From the NCBI RefSeq assembly GCF_028885415.1, contig NZ_CP118527.1:9347093-9411092 (forward strand): 64,000 bases of DNA, given 5' to 3'. The first letter of the stretch is position 1, and every line of letters starts with the position of its first letter. Shown one piece after another: positions 36,847 through 45,213 of the stretch. Both the position numbers and the translations under genes were made by a program. The notes below the pieces were generated by a model. It was not told the origin of the DNA and ran no database searches. It saw only the letters and a list, made by a program, of their open reading frames with translations. This stretch comes from Streptomyces coeruleorubidus (lineage in GTDB: Bacteria > Actinomycetota > Actinomycetes > Streptomycetales > Streptomycetaceae).

Positions 36847-39104
36847 CCCGCACGCTCAAGGCGCTCGTCTACGGCGACGTCAACCTCAACGTCATCGATG
36901 GCTCCGCCGTGTGGGCCCAGTCGACGGTGCAGGCGCTGTCGCTGGCGGGCTGCCACACCCGGCTCCTGCTCAAGTCCCCCGTCCGCACCGAGCGCCTGAT
37001 CGAACCGCTGGCGGGGCTGCCCGGCGTCACCGTGGTGCGCCCCTACGAGGAGCGGCTGCTGCCCACGCAGGGGTCGCGTTCCTCACTCTCGCCCGGGCAG
37101 GCCTCTCAACTGCTGGCCCGGCTGGACCGTGACGAGCCCTGCGACCTGCTGGTGCTGCGCGGCCTGAGAGTGGTCACTCGTGTGGTCGCCGACGGCGCCT
37201 TCGACGGGCGGATCTGGGCCTATCTGACCGACGTCCCCCAGTCGGCCGCAGAGATGACCGAGGCGGCCCGCACGGACCTTGCTCGCGCCGCCGCGGCCTG
37301 CCGCCGAATCCTCTGCCAGACCGAGGAGCTGCGCTGCTTCCTGGAAGCCTGGGTGCCGGAGGCCTGCGGCAAGAGCGTGCTCAGCCCGCCCGCCGTGCCT
37401 GTCCCCGGCTTCCCCCTGCCGGAGCGCGACAGGCCGCACGATCCGGTGCGGCTCGTCTACACGGGCAAGTTCGCGCCGGATTGGAACACGTTGCCCATGA
37501 CGCGCCTGCCGTCGGTCCTCAGTGAACTGAACATCCGTGCCGAACTCCACACGGTTGGCGACAAGATCCACGACGACCGAGCCCACCCGGAGTTCAAGGC
37601 CGAGATGGCCCAGGCGCTGCGCTCCGCACCCGGCGTCCACCACCACGGCGGCCAGCCCCGCGAGGAGGCCATGCGCATCGCCGCTGACTGCGACCTCGGC
37701 CTCGGCTGGCGGGATCCGAACCTCGATGCCAGCCTCGAACTCTCCACCAAGGTACTGGAGTTCGGGGTACTCGGTCTGCCCGTCGTCCTCAACCGCACGC
37801 CCGCGCACGAGACGCTGCTCGGCGGCGACTACCCGCTGTACGTGCCCAGGGGCGCCGCGCTCGACGCCGCCGCCGAAGCCGTCGCGCTCGCTGTGCGCGA
37901 GCCCGAGGCCCGGCTGCTGGCGGCCGAACGCTGCCGGAAGGCCGCTGGGCGGTACACCCTTCAGGCCGCGGCGGACCGGTGGCGGGCGGACCTCGACCGC
38001 GTCTTTCCGTCCTTCCCCAAGCTCTCGGCTTCTCCCCTACTCCCGGCTTCGCTCAAGCGGGGGAACCCTCCTGGGCAGGGGGGACCTGCATCACCTGCCG
38101 TGGTCGCACGGCAACGGCCGTTGCGGCTCGGTGTCGCCGGCCACGACCTGAAGTTCCTCACCCGGCTGCTCGACCACCTTCGCGCACTGCCCGGCCTCGA
38201 CGTACGCGTCGACGCGTGGCCTGCGCTCGCCCGCCACGATCCGGCCGCGAGCAGGGAACTCGCCGACTGGGCCGACGTGGTGTTCGTTGAGTGGTGTGGA
38301 CCGGCCGCCGTCTGGTACAGCCGCCACAAGCGGCGCGGCAGCCGCCTCGTAGTACGCCTGCATCGCTTCGAGTTGACCGGCCCGTGGACGCGGCAGGTCG
38401 ACATCGACGCAGTCGACCGGGTGGTGTGCGTCAGCCCGTGCTACGCCCGCCGCACCCGCGAGCACACCGGCTGGCCGGAGTCGAAGATCATGGTCATCCC
38501 GAACTGGGTCGACACCGCCCAGCTCGACCGCCCCAAGGTGCCCGGCGCCCACTTCCGCCTCGGCATGATCGGCATTGTGCCCAGCCTCAAACGCCTCGAC
38601 CTCGGCCTCGACGTCCTGGAGAAGCTGCGCGCCCGTGACCGGCGCTGGCACCTGTCGGTCAAGTCCAAGCCACCGTGGGAGTACTGGTGGATCTGGAACA
38701 AGCCCGAGGAGCGTGCGCACTACGACGCCGTGCTGCGCCGTATCCAGACCTCGCCGCTGATCGAGGGGGCCGTCGTCTTCGACGCCTTCGGGCCGGACGT
38801 ACCGGGCTGGCTGCGCCGCATCGGGCATGTGCTGTCCACCAGCGACCTAGAGAGCTTCCACCTCGCCACGGCGGAAGGCATGGCCTCCCGTGCGGTACCG
38901 GCCCTGCTGCCATGGGAGGGTGCGGACGAGATCTACGACCGGCGGTGGATCCATGAGACCCCGGAGGCGATGGCGGACGCCATCGCCGATCTGGGGCCGG
39001 ACGAATGGCGGTCGGCCGGGGAGCTGGCTCGCACTCAGGTGCACGAGTCCTTCTCCCTGGAGCGGGTGGCCGGGGACTGGACGGAACTGCTCCTGTCCGG
39101 ATGA
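36843..39104 (+). CDS. Tandem fusion of two GT4-like glycosyltransferases
   Basis: 753 residues starting at GTG 36843, overlapping the previous stop. The first GT-B module (about 1-390) has LKALVYGDVNLNVIDGSAVW, LVYTGKFAPDWNTLPMTRLP and STKVLEFGVLGLPVVLNRTP. The second (about 425-753) has LRLGVAGHDLKFLTRLLDHL, VFVEWCGPAAVWYS, VVCVSPCYARRTREHTGWPE, IVPSLKRLDLGLDVLEKLRA and STSDLESFHLATAEGMASRA. Two linked modules could add two sugars in sequence. The linker is encoded by a Streptomyces-type short palindromic repeat (38014-38090). A strong hairpin follows, so this gene likely ends the operon. Confidence 0.85.
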   Translation: MTRTLKALVYGDVNLNVIDGSAVWAQSTVQALSLAGCHTRLLLKSPVRTERLIEPLAGLPGVTVVRPYEERLLPTQGSRSSLSPGQASQLLARLDRDEPCDLLVLRGLRVVTRVVADGAFDGRIWAYLTDVPQSAAEMTEAARTDLARAAAACRRILCQTEELRCFLEAWVPEACGKSVLSPPAVPVPGFPLPERDRPHDPVRLVYTGKFAPDWNTLPMTRLPSVLSELNIRAELHTVGDKIHDDRAHPEFKAEMAQALRSAPGVHHHGGQPREEAMRIAADCDLGLGWRDPNLDASLELSTKVLEFGVLGLPVVLNRTPAHETLLGGDYPLYVPRGAALDAAAEAVALAVREPEARLLAAERCRKAAGRYTLQAAADRWRADLDRVFPSFPKLSASPLLPASLKRGNPPGQGGPASPAVVARQRPLRLGVAGHDLKFLTRLLDHLRALPGLDVRVDAWPALARHDPAASRELADWADVVFVEWCGPAAVWYSRHKRRGSRLVVRLHRFELTGPWTRQVDIDAVDRVVCVSPCYARRTREHTGWPESKIMVIPNWVDTAQLDRPKVPGAHFRLGMIGIVPSLKRLDLGLDVLEKLRARDRRWHLSVKSKPPWEYWWIWNKPEERAHYDAVLRRIQTSPLIEGAVVFDAFGPDVPGWLRRIGHVLSTSDLESFHLATAEGMASRAVPALLPWEGADEIYDRRWIHETPEAMADAIADLGPDEWRSAGELARTQVHESFSLERVAGDWTELLLSG
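38014..38090. repeat. Short palindromic repeat inserted in the glycosyltransferase linker
   Basis: The segment CCCCAAGCTCTCGGCTTC, then CGGCTTCGCTCAAGCGGGGG and AACCCTCCTGGGCAGGGGGG resembles the C/G-flanked CTCTCGGCTTCGCTCGAG elements scattered in Streptomyces intergenic DNA. Here it is in frame and translated as PKLSASPLLPASLKRGNPPG, exactly between the two catalytic modules. Confidence 0.55.
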
Positions 39105-39128
39105 TGAGCGAGTCCCCGGAGCTGTGTG

Positions 39129-39182
39129 GCGCCTACTCCGCCGTCGGGTAGCCGGTTGGCGACCCGACGGCGGAGTAGGCGC
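39129..39182. terminator. Perfect 21-bp hairpin after the polysaccharide operon
   Basis: GCGCCTACTCCGCCGTCGGG plus T (39129-39149) pairs exactly with its reverse complement at 39162-39182, loop 12 bases. It begins 25 bp after the glycosyltransferase stop and faces a convergent membrane-protein gene, so it probably terminates transcription from both sides. Confidence 0.8.
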
Positions 39183-39320
39183 TGGTCGTGGTGGGCAGGT
39201 CGACGGCGTCCGCATGGGCTGTGCCGGCTGTGCCCTCGGTGATCCGCGCGGTGAGACGGCCGATGTTTCCAGCAGTACGCGCAGAAACTGACCATGGCGA
39301 TCTTCGACTGCCGGCAGACT

Positions 39321-40694
39321 TCACCGGCTTGCCGAGTGGGCCTTCACCGCATCGTCCAGCTGTCGTGGGTGGACTGAATCCGCTTCCCGCAGCCGGGAAC
39401 GCAGCAGGTCAACCGCGAGAGGCGTGCCCAACAGCGCCGGCATCCACATCAGGAGCCACAGGCGGTCCCCCTGACTGACGGTTGGGTGCGCCGCCGCGGT
39501 GGCGAGTCCCACCATGCCGGCGGCCAGAGAGAGCACGCCGAGCACCGGGGAACATCGCAACAAGCCCCAGCAGCCCAGTCCGAGCAAAAGCACGAACAAC
39601 GGCTCAGCGGCTTGGTCACACGCCCACTGGACCCAGTAGCTGACATTCAACCGCAGGAGTTGCGACAAGGGGTCGTCAACGGGCGGAGTACGGAAGTGGT
39701 GGGTGAAGATCTCCTGCAGGGTTTCCGAGGCACCAGGAAGGCGCAGCGCTTTCATCGCTGCGATGATTCCTATGGCGGCCGCTGCGCTCAGACCACCGAG
39801 CAGGGCGGCGCGGCCGCGGGATGTTCCGTCCCCTGTGTTCCTTCGGATGAGGCACAGGCAGGCGGCTGCGGCAACCAGAGATCCCGCGAGGACGAGTGCG
39901 GTGGAGTACTTGACCAGGGCGGTGGTGCCAAGAGCAGCGCACAGGAGGACAACGCCCGGTCGGCTGCGTCCTTGCAGCAGCCACCACGCTCCCAGAAGGG
40001 CGGCCAGCACCCCGGCCGTGATCGCTCCCTCGGCCAGCGGCCGCATGGACCACCAGGCCGGACGACTGCAGAGAAAGAGTACCTGTCCGGTGAGGGCGGC
40101 GAACAGAGAAGCTCTGGCCTGGCGAAGCAGCACTAGCACCAGGAGAGATGTGCCTGCAGTGATCACCAGACTGGTCAGCCACATGCCGCGGGTGATGCCG
40201 AACAAGCCGATAGCCGGTGCTGCGAGCAGAGGGTATCCGGGTCGAGTGTCGAAGATGCGTTCGTATCGGGGGTTCCTTGGACCAAGGCCATTTGCATTGT
40301 CACGCAGGCAGGACCGCGTTTGTGCGGCTCGGCGGTCAGGGCTTGGCATCCCGCCGGGACGAAGATGCCGCAGGTGCTCGCGCTGGTCGGCCTCGACAGA
40401 GCAATACGCCTTTGTCGCCTGCCGCTGAGCTACGTCGCGAGGCTCGCCGAGGATCTGCATGCTGTGCCGGGCGTAGCGGTAAGAGTCGTTGGACAGCCCC
40501 CAATTGTGGTGGGCGAGCACTTGGAGGCAGGCGAAGACAACGATGACGACGGCCGAGAGAGCGTTGGCCGTGCGACGGCCCATCAGACGTTGCTGGGCAG
40601 CACCTCGACCGTGCGAAAGCGCCCCTGCCTGGCGGGCCGCTCGGGGCAGCCGGGCTTCAGCGGAGTCAGGGATTTGGGATGTGGCATGGGACAT
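39321..40694 (-). CDS. Polytopic membrane protein, probable lipid-linked-sugar glycosyltransferase
   Basis: About 457 residues with some nine to ten membrane helices, first at ANALSAVVIVVFACLQVLAH. A long extracytoplasmic loop after helix 1 contains NDSYRYARHSMQILGEPRDV, and YERIFDTRPGYPLLAAPAIG follows; an acidic first loop and such a layout resemble GT-C (GT39/GT87-like) enzymes using polyprenyl-phosphate sugars. No catalytic residue can be proven. Convergent to the fused glycosyltransferase gene, so plausibly part of the same surface-glycan locus. The start at 40694 (MSHATSQ) is chosen by content; an upstream ATG at 40841 is open. Confidence 0.65.
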   Translation of the reverse strand: MSHATSQIPDSAEARLPRAARQAGALSHGRGAAQQRLMGRRTANALSAVVIVVFACLQVLAHHNWGLSNDSYRYARHSMQILGEPRDVAQRQATKAYCSVEADQREHLRHLRPGGMPSPDRRAAQTRSCLRDNANGLGPRNPRYERIFDTRPGYPLLAAPAIGLFGITRGMWLTSLVITAGTSLLVLVLLRQARASLFAALTGQVLFLCSRPAWWSMRPLAEGAITAGVLAALLGAWWLLQGRSRPGVVLLCAALGTTALVKYSTALVLAGSLVAAAACLCLIRRNTGDGTSRGRAALLGGLSAAAAIGIIAAMKALRLPGASETLQEIFTHHFRTPPVDDPLSQLLRLNVSYWVQWACDQAAEPLFVLLLGLGCWGLLRCSPVLGVLSLAAGMVGLATAAAHPTVSQGDRLWLLMWMPALLGTPLAVDLLRSRLREADSVHPRQLDDAVKAHSASR

Positions 40695-40869
40695 GTACAC
40701 GCCGACCATGTTGTGGAGCAGGCATGCGGGCCTCCACGCCGACTCTCCGCCTTCCCCGCAGAACCACACGTTCGGCAGTGGCGGCCAGAGTCGCGGGAGG
40801 ACAGCCATCACAGGGTCCACATACAAACCCACTGCGCGCACCCTCCGTCTGAGCGTGACTCTGTCGGGG

Positions 40870-41205
40870 GTCTTGGGATGATCTCAGCTGCCGAGGGTTC
40901 GCCAGGACTTTGACCCGGGGTCTCGTTCCGGTCCAGAAAGGTCTGGCAGGCGGTCGGCGGTCTCGGCGAAGAGGGTTCCTCGGTCGCTGACTGGCCGCTG
41001 AGTCGTTCGATGTTCACGGCAATGGCCGTGAGTACGGTTGCAGGTGGGCTTTCGGCTGTCCTCGGTAGCGGTAGCGGCGCGTTCCGTGTCCGTGGGCGAA
41101 CTCGTTGATGGTGCCCTCGACTCCGGAGAGGACCGCGTAGAGGGTCTTCCAGTACGCGGACGCTACTGCGCTTCGGCCCATGTCCTGCAGGTGGTACTGG
41201 TGGAA
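40870..41205 (-). pseudogene. IS1182-type transposase C-terminal relic
   Basis: Minus-strand text reads AYWKTLYAVLSGVEGTINEF, AHGHGTRRYRYRGQPKAHLQ, then after one shift VLTAIAVNIERLSGQSATEE and CQTFLDRNETPGQS. This is the conserved end of Streptomyces IS1182-family transposases (GVEGT.NEFA.GHG.RR.RYRG..KAH.QH). The rest is missing; at about 41205-41235 it meets an IS256 fragment on the opposite strand. Confidence 0.7.
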
Positions 41206-41235
41206 GCAGATGCTGGTCCTCCGCCAGCGACAAAT

Positions 41236-41943
41236 GTCCGCCTGGAGGAAGCCAAGGCGTGCGTGCTCGTGCTCGTCGGGGTGCGCGCGGACGGCAGCAG
41301 GGAGTTGGTCGCGCTCAAGGACGGCTACCGCGAATCCGGCGAGTCGTGGGCGGACCTGCTGCGCGACCTGGTCCGGCGCGGGATGCACGCTCCTGTGCTC
41401 GCAGTCGGCGACGGCGCCCTCGGGTTCTGGAAGGCTCTCGCGGAGGTGTTCCCCGACACCCGCGAGCAGCGGTGCTGGGTTCACAAAACGGCCAATGTGC
41501 TCGATGCCATGTCGAAGTCAGCGCAGCCGGGCGCGAAGAAGGCCGTCCAGGACATCTACAACGCCGAGGACAAACAGCACGCCCAGGTGGCGATCAGGAC
41601 GTTCGAGAAGCTCTACGGGGCGAAGTTCCCCAAGGCCGTCAATAAGATCGTCGACGACGAGGCCGAGTTGCTGGCGTTCTTCGACTTCCCCGCCGAGCAC
41701 TGGATCCATCTGCGGACCACGAACCCGATCGAGTCCACGTTCGCCACCGTTCGGCTGCGGACCCGCGTCACCCGCGGCGCCGGCTCCCGCACCGCTGCCC
41801 TGACCATGGTCTTCAAACTCGTCGAGTCCGCTCAGGCCCGCTGGCGGGCCGTGAACGCACCCCACCTCGTCGCCCTTGTCCGCGCAGGAGCCCGCTTCGA
41901 ACGCGGCCACCTCTTCGAACGCCCCGAGGTGATCGCGGCATGA
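41236..41943 (+). pseudogene. IS256-family (mutator-type) transposase, N-terminus lost
   Basis: About 235 residues from VRLEEAKACVLVLVGVRADG to the stop. The remaining part has the second catalytic Asp (APVLAVGDGALGFWKALAEV), the QRCWVHKTANVLDAMSKSAQ signature, and the catalytic Glu in LRTTNPIESTFATVRLRTRV. The first third, with the first catalytic Asp, is replaced by IS1182 debris, so it cannot be active. Its stop overlaps the following acetyltransferase start by ATGA. Confidence 0.85.
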
Positions 41944-42479
41944 GCAACATCGCGGCCCAGGCCGTCAGGACTGCACGACTAGACCTCCTGCCGCTTCTCG
42001 TCGAGCACGCCGAGGAGATGGCCCAGGTGCTGTCCGATCCGGCTCTGCACACTTTCATCGGCGGCACTCCGGACACCCCGCAGGCCCTGCGCTCGCGCTA
42101 CCGGCGCATGACCGCAGGCTCTCCCGACCCGGCCGTCTCCTGGCCGAACTGGGTGATCCGGCTCCGTGACGAAGTCTGCCTGACGGGCACGGTCCAAGCG
42201 ACGATTACCCCCTCCAGCCACGGACCCGTCGCCGAGATCGCCTGGGTGGTGGGTACTGCGTGGCAGGGAAGAGGCATTGCCACCGAAGCGGCCCGAGGAC
42301 TCGTCGACTGGCTCAGCCAGCAGCCGGTCCAGGCCGTCATCGCCCACATCCACCCAGAACACCAAGCATCCGCTGCCGTCGCAACCGCCGCCGGGCTCAC
42401 GCCCACCGACGAATGGCACGAAGGCGCGATCCGATGGCACCGGAGCATCAGGCAAACATCGCCGATCCACAGGTCTTGA
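41940..42479 (+). CDS. GNAT-family N-acetyltransferase
   Basis: 179 residues of RimJ/RimL-like GNAT. The early strand is RTARLDLLPLLVEHAEEMAQ; the acetyl-CoA loop is GTAWQGRGIATEAARGLVDW (motif A, RGIATEA), and the late strand-helix is AVIAHIHPEHQASAAVATAA with GLTPTDEW. Substrate unknown; such proteins acetylate small amines or protein N-termini. The ATG overlaps the stop of the truncated IS256 transposase (ATGA), so it is translated from a transposase transcript or behaves as a passenger gene. An IS5 element inserted about 50 bp after its stop. Confidence 0.85.
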   Translation: MSNIAAQAVRTARLDLLPLLVEHAEEMAQVLSDPALHTFIGGTPDTPQALRSRYRRMTAGSPDPAVSWPNWVIRLRDEVCLTGTVQATITPSSHGPVAEIAWVVGTAWQGRGIATEAARGLVDWLSQQPVQAVIAHIHPEHQASAAVATAAGLTPTDEWHEGAIRWHRSIRQTSPIHRS

Positions 42480-42530
42480 CGATTACTCTGCTCGGGGCAC
42501 TGTCTGACGTGTCCTGGCGCATGCCAGTAA

Positions 42531-43434
42531 GGGGTCCTTTCAGAATGCTGGGTGCTTGCGGGCGAGGGTCATGCAGTGGGCGAGCTGCAGGAAGGCGTCG
42601 TGCATGTCGTCTCGGGCGTCCCAGCGGGTGCGTAAGCGGCGAGGGCCGTGGAGCCAGGCGATGGCGGACTCGGCAACCCACCGCACACGGCCCAAGCCGG
42701 AGCCATGCGCCTGACCGCGCCGGGCGATCTTCGGGACGATGCCACGCTCACGTAGCCGACGGCGGTAGATGTCGTGGTCGTAGCCACGGTCGGCATACAA
42801 GGTGCGGGGCTTGCGCCGGGGCCGGCCCCGCTTGCCCCGCACCGGCGGCAGGCCGTCGACCAGCGGAAGGAGCTGGGTGACGTCGTTTCGGTGCCCGCCC
42901 GTCAACGACACCCGCAGCGGGGTGCCGTGCGCGTCGGTCAACACGTGGTGCTTCGAGCCCGGCCGTGCACGGTCAACCGGGCTCGGGCCGACTTTTGGGC
43001 TGCTTCGCCCCCGCTTGGCCTGCACGTGCGAGGCGTCAACGGTGACGCGGGAGAAGTCCAGGCGGTCTGCCGCCCGCAGCCGGTCCAGCAGCACCCGCTG
43101 GAGTTCCTCCCACACCCCGGCCTCCTGCCATTCGGCCAGCCGCCGCCAGCAGGTAGGACCGGAACCGAACCCCAACTCCTGCGGCAGGTACTCCCATTGG
43201 ATTCCGGTGTAGAGGACGAACAGCACACCCTGCAGCGTTTTGCGGTCATCGATCCGCTTGCGCCCCGGGTGCCGGAACCGCCGTTCATGCTTCGGCAGCA
43301 GCGGCTCGATCACCGCCCACAGCTCGTCACTGACCTCCCACGGCTTGCGCCGCACCAGGGTCACCCCCAAGGAGCACGCACGGGATCACATACTTCTCCA
43401 CCGTGCCACAAGAAGATCATTCTGCAAGGAGCCC
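42531..43434 (-). mobile_element. IS5-family (IS427-type) insertion sequence
   Basis: Imperfect 17-bp inverted ends: GGGGTCCTTTCAGAATG at 42531-42547 and GGGCTCCTTGCAGAATG (reverse complement) ending at 43434. TAA flanks both sides (42528-42530 and 43435-43437), a short target duplication of the type seen in IS427-like elements. One intact transposase gene inside, so it may be active. Confidence 0.88.
42540..43370 (-). CDS. IS5-family transposase
   Basis: A 276-residue DDE transposase. N-terminal DUF4096-like part: RKPWEVSDELWAVIEPLLPK, VLYTGIQWEYLPQELGFGSG and CWRRLAEWQEAGVWEELQRV. Catalytic residues: Asp in VTVDASHVQAKRG, Asp in TLYADRGYDHDIYR, Glu in VRWVAESAIAWLHGPRRLRT. The frame is continuous in one reading, with no OrfA/OrfB split. 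It fills the element almost entirely. Confidence 0.9.
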   Translation of the reverse strand: MGVTLVRRKPWEVSDELWAVIEPLLPKHERRFRHPGRKRIDDRKTLQGVLFVLYTGIQWEYLPQELGFGSGPTCWRRLAEWQEAGVWEELQRVLLDRLRAADRLDFSRVTVDASHVQAKRGRSSPKVGPSPVDRARPGSKHHVLTDAHGTPLRVSLTGGHRNDVTQLLPLVDGLPPVRGKRGRPRRKPRTLYADRGYDHDIYRRRLRERGIVPKIARRGQAHGSGLGRVRWVAESAIAWLHGPRRLRTRWDARDDMHDAFLQLAHCMTLARKHPAF

Positions 43435-43636
43435 TAAGGCCTGGGGGGGGCTGCAGATCCGCGTTCCCGAGGTTTGTCGTCGCTGAACTCGCACGGCGCT
43501 GGTCCGAGGGCTCTCGAGCGGACGTCCACGGAGCATGCTCTCCCGGTCGCCCCGGGTGGCGGGGGCTGCCGTGACGGCGTCGCGGCTGTTTCGTTTGATG
43601 CTCGTAAGCTCGTCACACTCGTCGAGGGGGCAGGGG

Positions 43637-44083
43637 ATGCTGGGAGAGGCGCTGACGGCGTTGGCGGCGGCGGGTGGAACCGCCGTGGTGCAGGCCGCCG
43701 GGACCGATGGGTGGGCTGTGTTCCGAACACGGGTGGCCATGCTGTTCGGTGGGGGAGACGGGCAGCGTGAGCGCGCCGAGGCGGAACGCCTCGACCGCAC
43801 GGCCGCCGCCTTGGAGACGGCCGGCCCGGGAGAGGCCGAGCGGGTGCGGGTGCAGCAGGGGGCGTCCTGGCAGACCCGTATCGAGACGCTGCTCGAGGGA
43901 CTGCCCGAGGAAGACCGCACACACGTCGCAGCGGAGTTGCGCGCCTTGGTGGAGGAGCAGGCCGGACGTGCTGGGCAGGGCGCAGGTCCGGTCTCCGGGA
44001 ACACCTTCCACGGCCCCACCGCCGTTCAGGTCGGCAGCGGAAACCGGCAGAACAACCACTTCGGGTCAGGGCCGGGAGCATGA
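43637..44083 (+). CDS. Small protein with C-terminal amyloid-like (RHIM/BASS-like) motif
   Basis: 148 residues from ATG 43637, with GAGGGGG as ribosome site. An N-terminal hydrophobic, Ala-rich helix (ALTALAAAGGTAVVQAAGTD) is followed by an amphipathic helix (FRTRVAMLFG) and a helical middle (ETLLEGLPEEDRTHVAAELR). Residues 122-142 carry NTFHGPTAVQ then VGSGNRQNNHF, with the Q-V-G core seen in RHIM-like bacterial amyloid signalling motifs (BASS). In known systems such a motif on an effector pairs with the same motif on a neighbour. The next gene, coupled by ATGA, carries a matching motif at its N-terminus. Confidence 0.75.
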   Translation: MLGEALTALAAAGGTAVVQAAGTDGWAVFRTRVAMLFGGGDGQRERAEAERLDRTAAALETAGPGEAERVRVQQGASWQTRIETLLEGLPEEDRTHVAAELRALVEEQAGRAGQGAGPVSGNTFHGPTAVQVGSGNRQNNHFGSGPGA

Positions 44084-44934
44084 CGACATCTCACGAACGC
44101 AACGGTGGGGTGTCCGACAACACCTTCCACGCCGCCGCGGCGGCACAGAGCGGCGACCAGGGTATCCAGATCAACCAGTTCGCGAGGACACCACGGGGCC
44201 CTCGCAGCAGAGTGCGGTTCTTGCTGGCGACGATCGCGGTGCTGCTGGTCTTCGGCGGTGCGGGCGTGGCCCTTATCAAGATCGCGGATCGAGATACGGC
44301 CTCCGACCGGCAGGGGCAGTCGGCGCTCGCCCCGGCCGACGCGGTCTCCCGGTCGCCGTCGCCGTCCCCGCCGTCACCGTCACCTACGCCGGGCACCTCC
44401 CAGGCACCGGCTGCCCCTACGGCGTCCGCACCCCGTGCGAGCGGGCCGACACGGGCGCCCCATGCCGAGGAAGCCGCTCCGCCGCGCGACGCGGTGTCCA
44501 CGCCCCCCGCCCCCGACGAGAAGCAACCCCGGGCGGACCGACGGGATGCGGCACCACGGAGGTTCCAGAACCAAACGAGCGGGCTGTGCCTCGCCATCCC
44601 CGAGGCCTCCACGCGCGACACGACCGCGGCGGTCCAATGGCGCTGCTCCACCAGTGCCAGCCAGCTCTGGGCGCTCCAACCCGTGCCGGGCGGCTACCGG
44701 TTGCGCAACATGGGGAGCGACAAGTGCCTGGTGGCCGACGGGAAGTACGGCGGCGCCGTCAGCCAGCGGATGTGCGCCACTGCCGCCGACCAGGTCTGGG
44801 TACGAGACGACCTCGAACGGCTCAGGAATCCGCAGAGCGGCTGGTGCCTGGCCATCCCGTACGGCAGCACGAAGGAGCTCGAAAAGCCCATTCAATGGAC
44901 GTGCACTGAGAACCTCGACCAACGATGGACCTGA
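44080..44934 (+). CDS. Membrane protein: N-terminal amyloid-like motif, one TM helix, ricin-type lectin domain
   Basis: 284 residues. Residues 14-34 read NTFHAAAAAQ then SGDQGIQINQF, aligning with the C-terminal motif of the preceding protein (NTFH..., Q.G, Q.N.F). One membrane helix follows (about 46-67, RFLLATIAVLLVFGGAGVAL), then a Pro/Ser/Ala-rich wall-spanning linker (80-165). The C-terminal 115 residues form a ricin-B/CBM13-type beta-trefoil with QxW-like repeats (ASQLWALQ, ADQVWVRD, LDQRWT) and paired cysteines. Topology would place the motif in the cytoplasm and the lectin outside. ATGA overlap couples it to the first gene. Confidence 0.8.
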   Translation: MTTSHERNGGVSDNTFHAAAAAQSGDQGIQINQFARTPRGPRSRVRFLLATIAVLLVFGGAGVALIKIADRDTASDRQGQSALAPADAVSRSPSPSPPSPSPTPGTSQAPAAPTASAPRASGPTRAPHAEEAAPPRDAVSTPPAPDEKQPRADRRDAAPRRFQNQTSGLCLAIPEASTRDTTAAVQWRCSTSASQLWALQPVPGGYRLRNMGSDKCLVADGKYGGAVSQRMCATAADQVWVRDDLERLRNPQSGWCLAIPYGSTKELEKPIQWTCTENLDQRWT

Positions 44935-45213
44935 GGAACGGGCGCGCCAGTCGATGGGCGGCGAGCTGGTCTTCGCTCAGGAACACGTGCTGACGGCGTC
45001 GACTCGGGGGGCCGGCGGTGCGATGCGGGACGTCCTCTTCGAACCTCGTGACGACGGAACGGTCCGGCTGTCACTGACGGAGCCGCGTGAAGACGGGTTG
45101 GCTGTGTCAGTTTCCGGGGGAGTGGTTTCGACGTGACTTCGGGAGTCGTTTCGCGGGGACCAGCTTGATCAATGTCAGTGACTTTGTTGTCGCTCGTGTG
45201 CTGGCGGCAGGGC

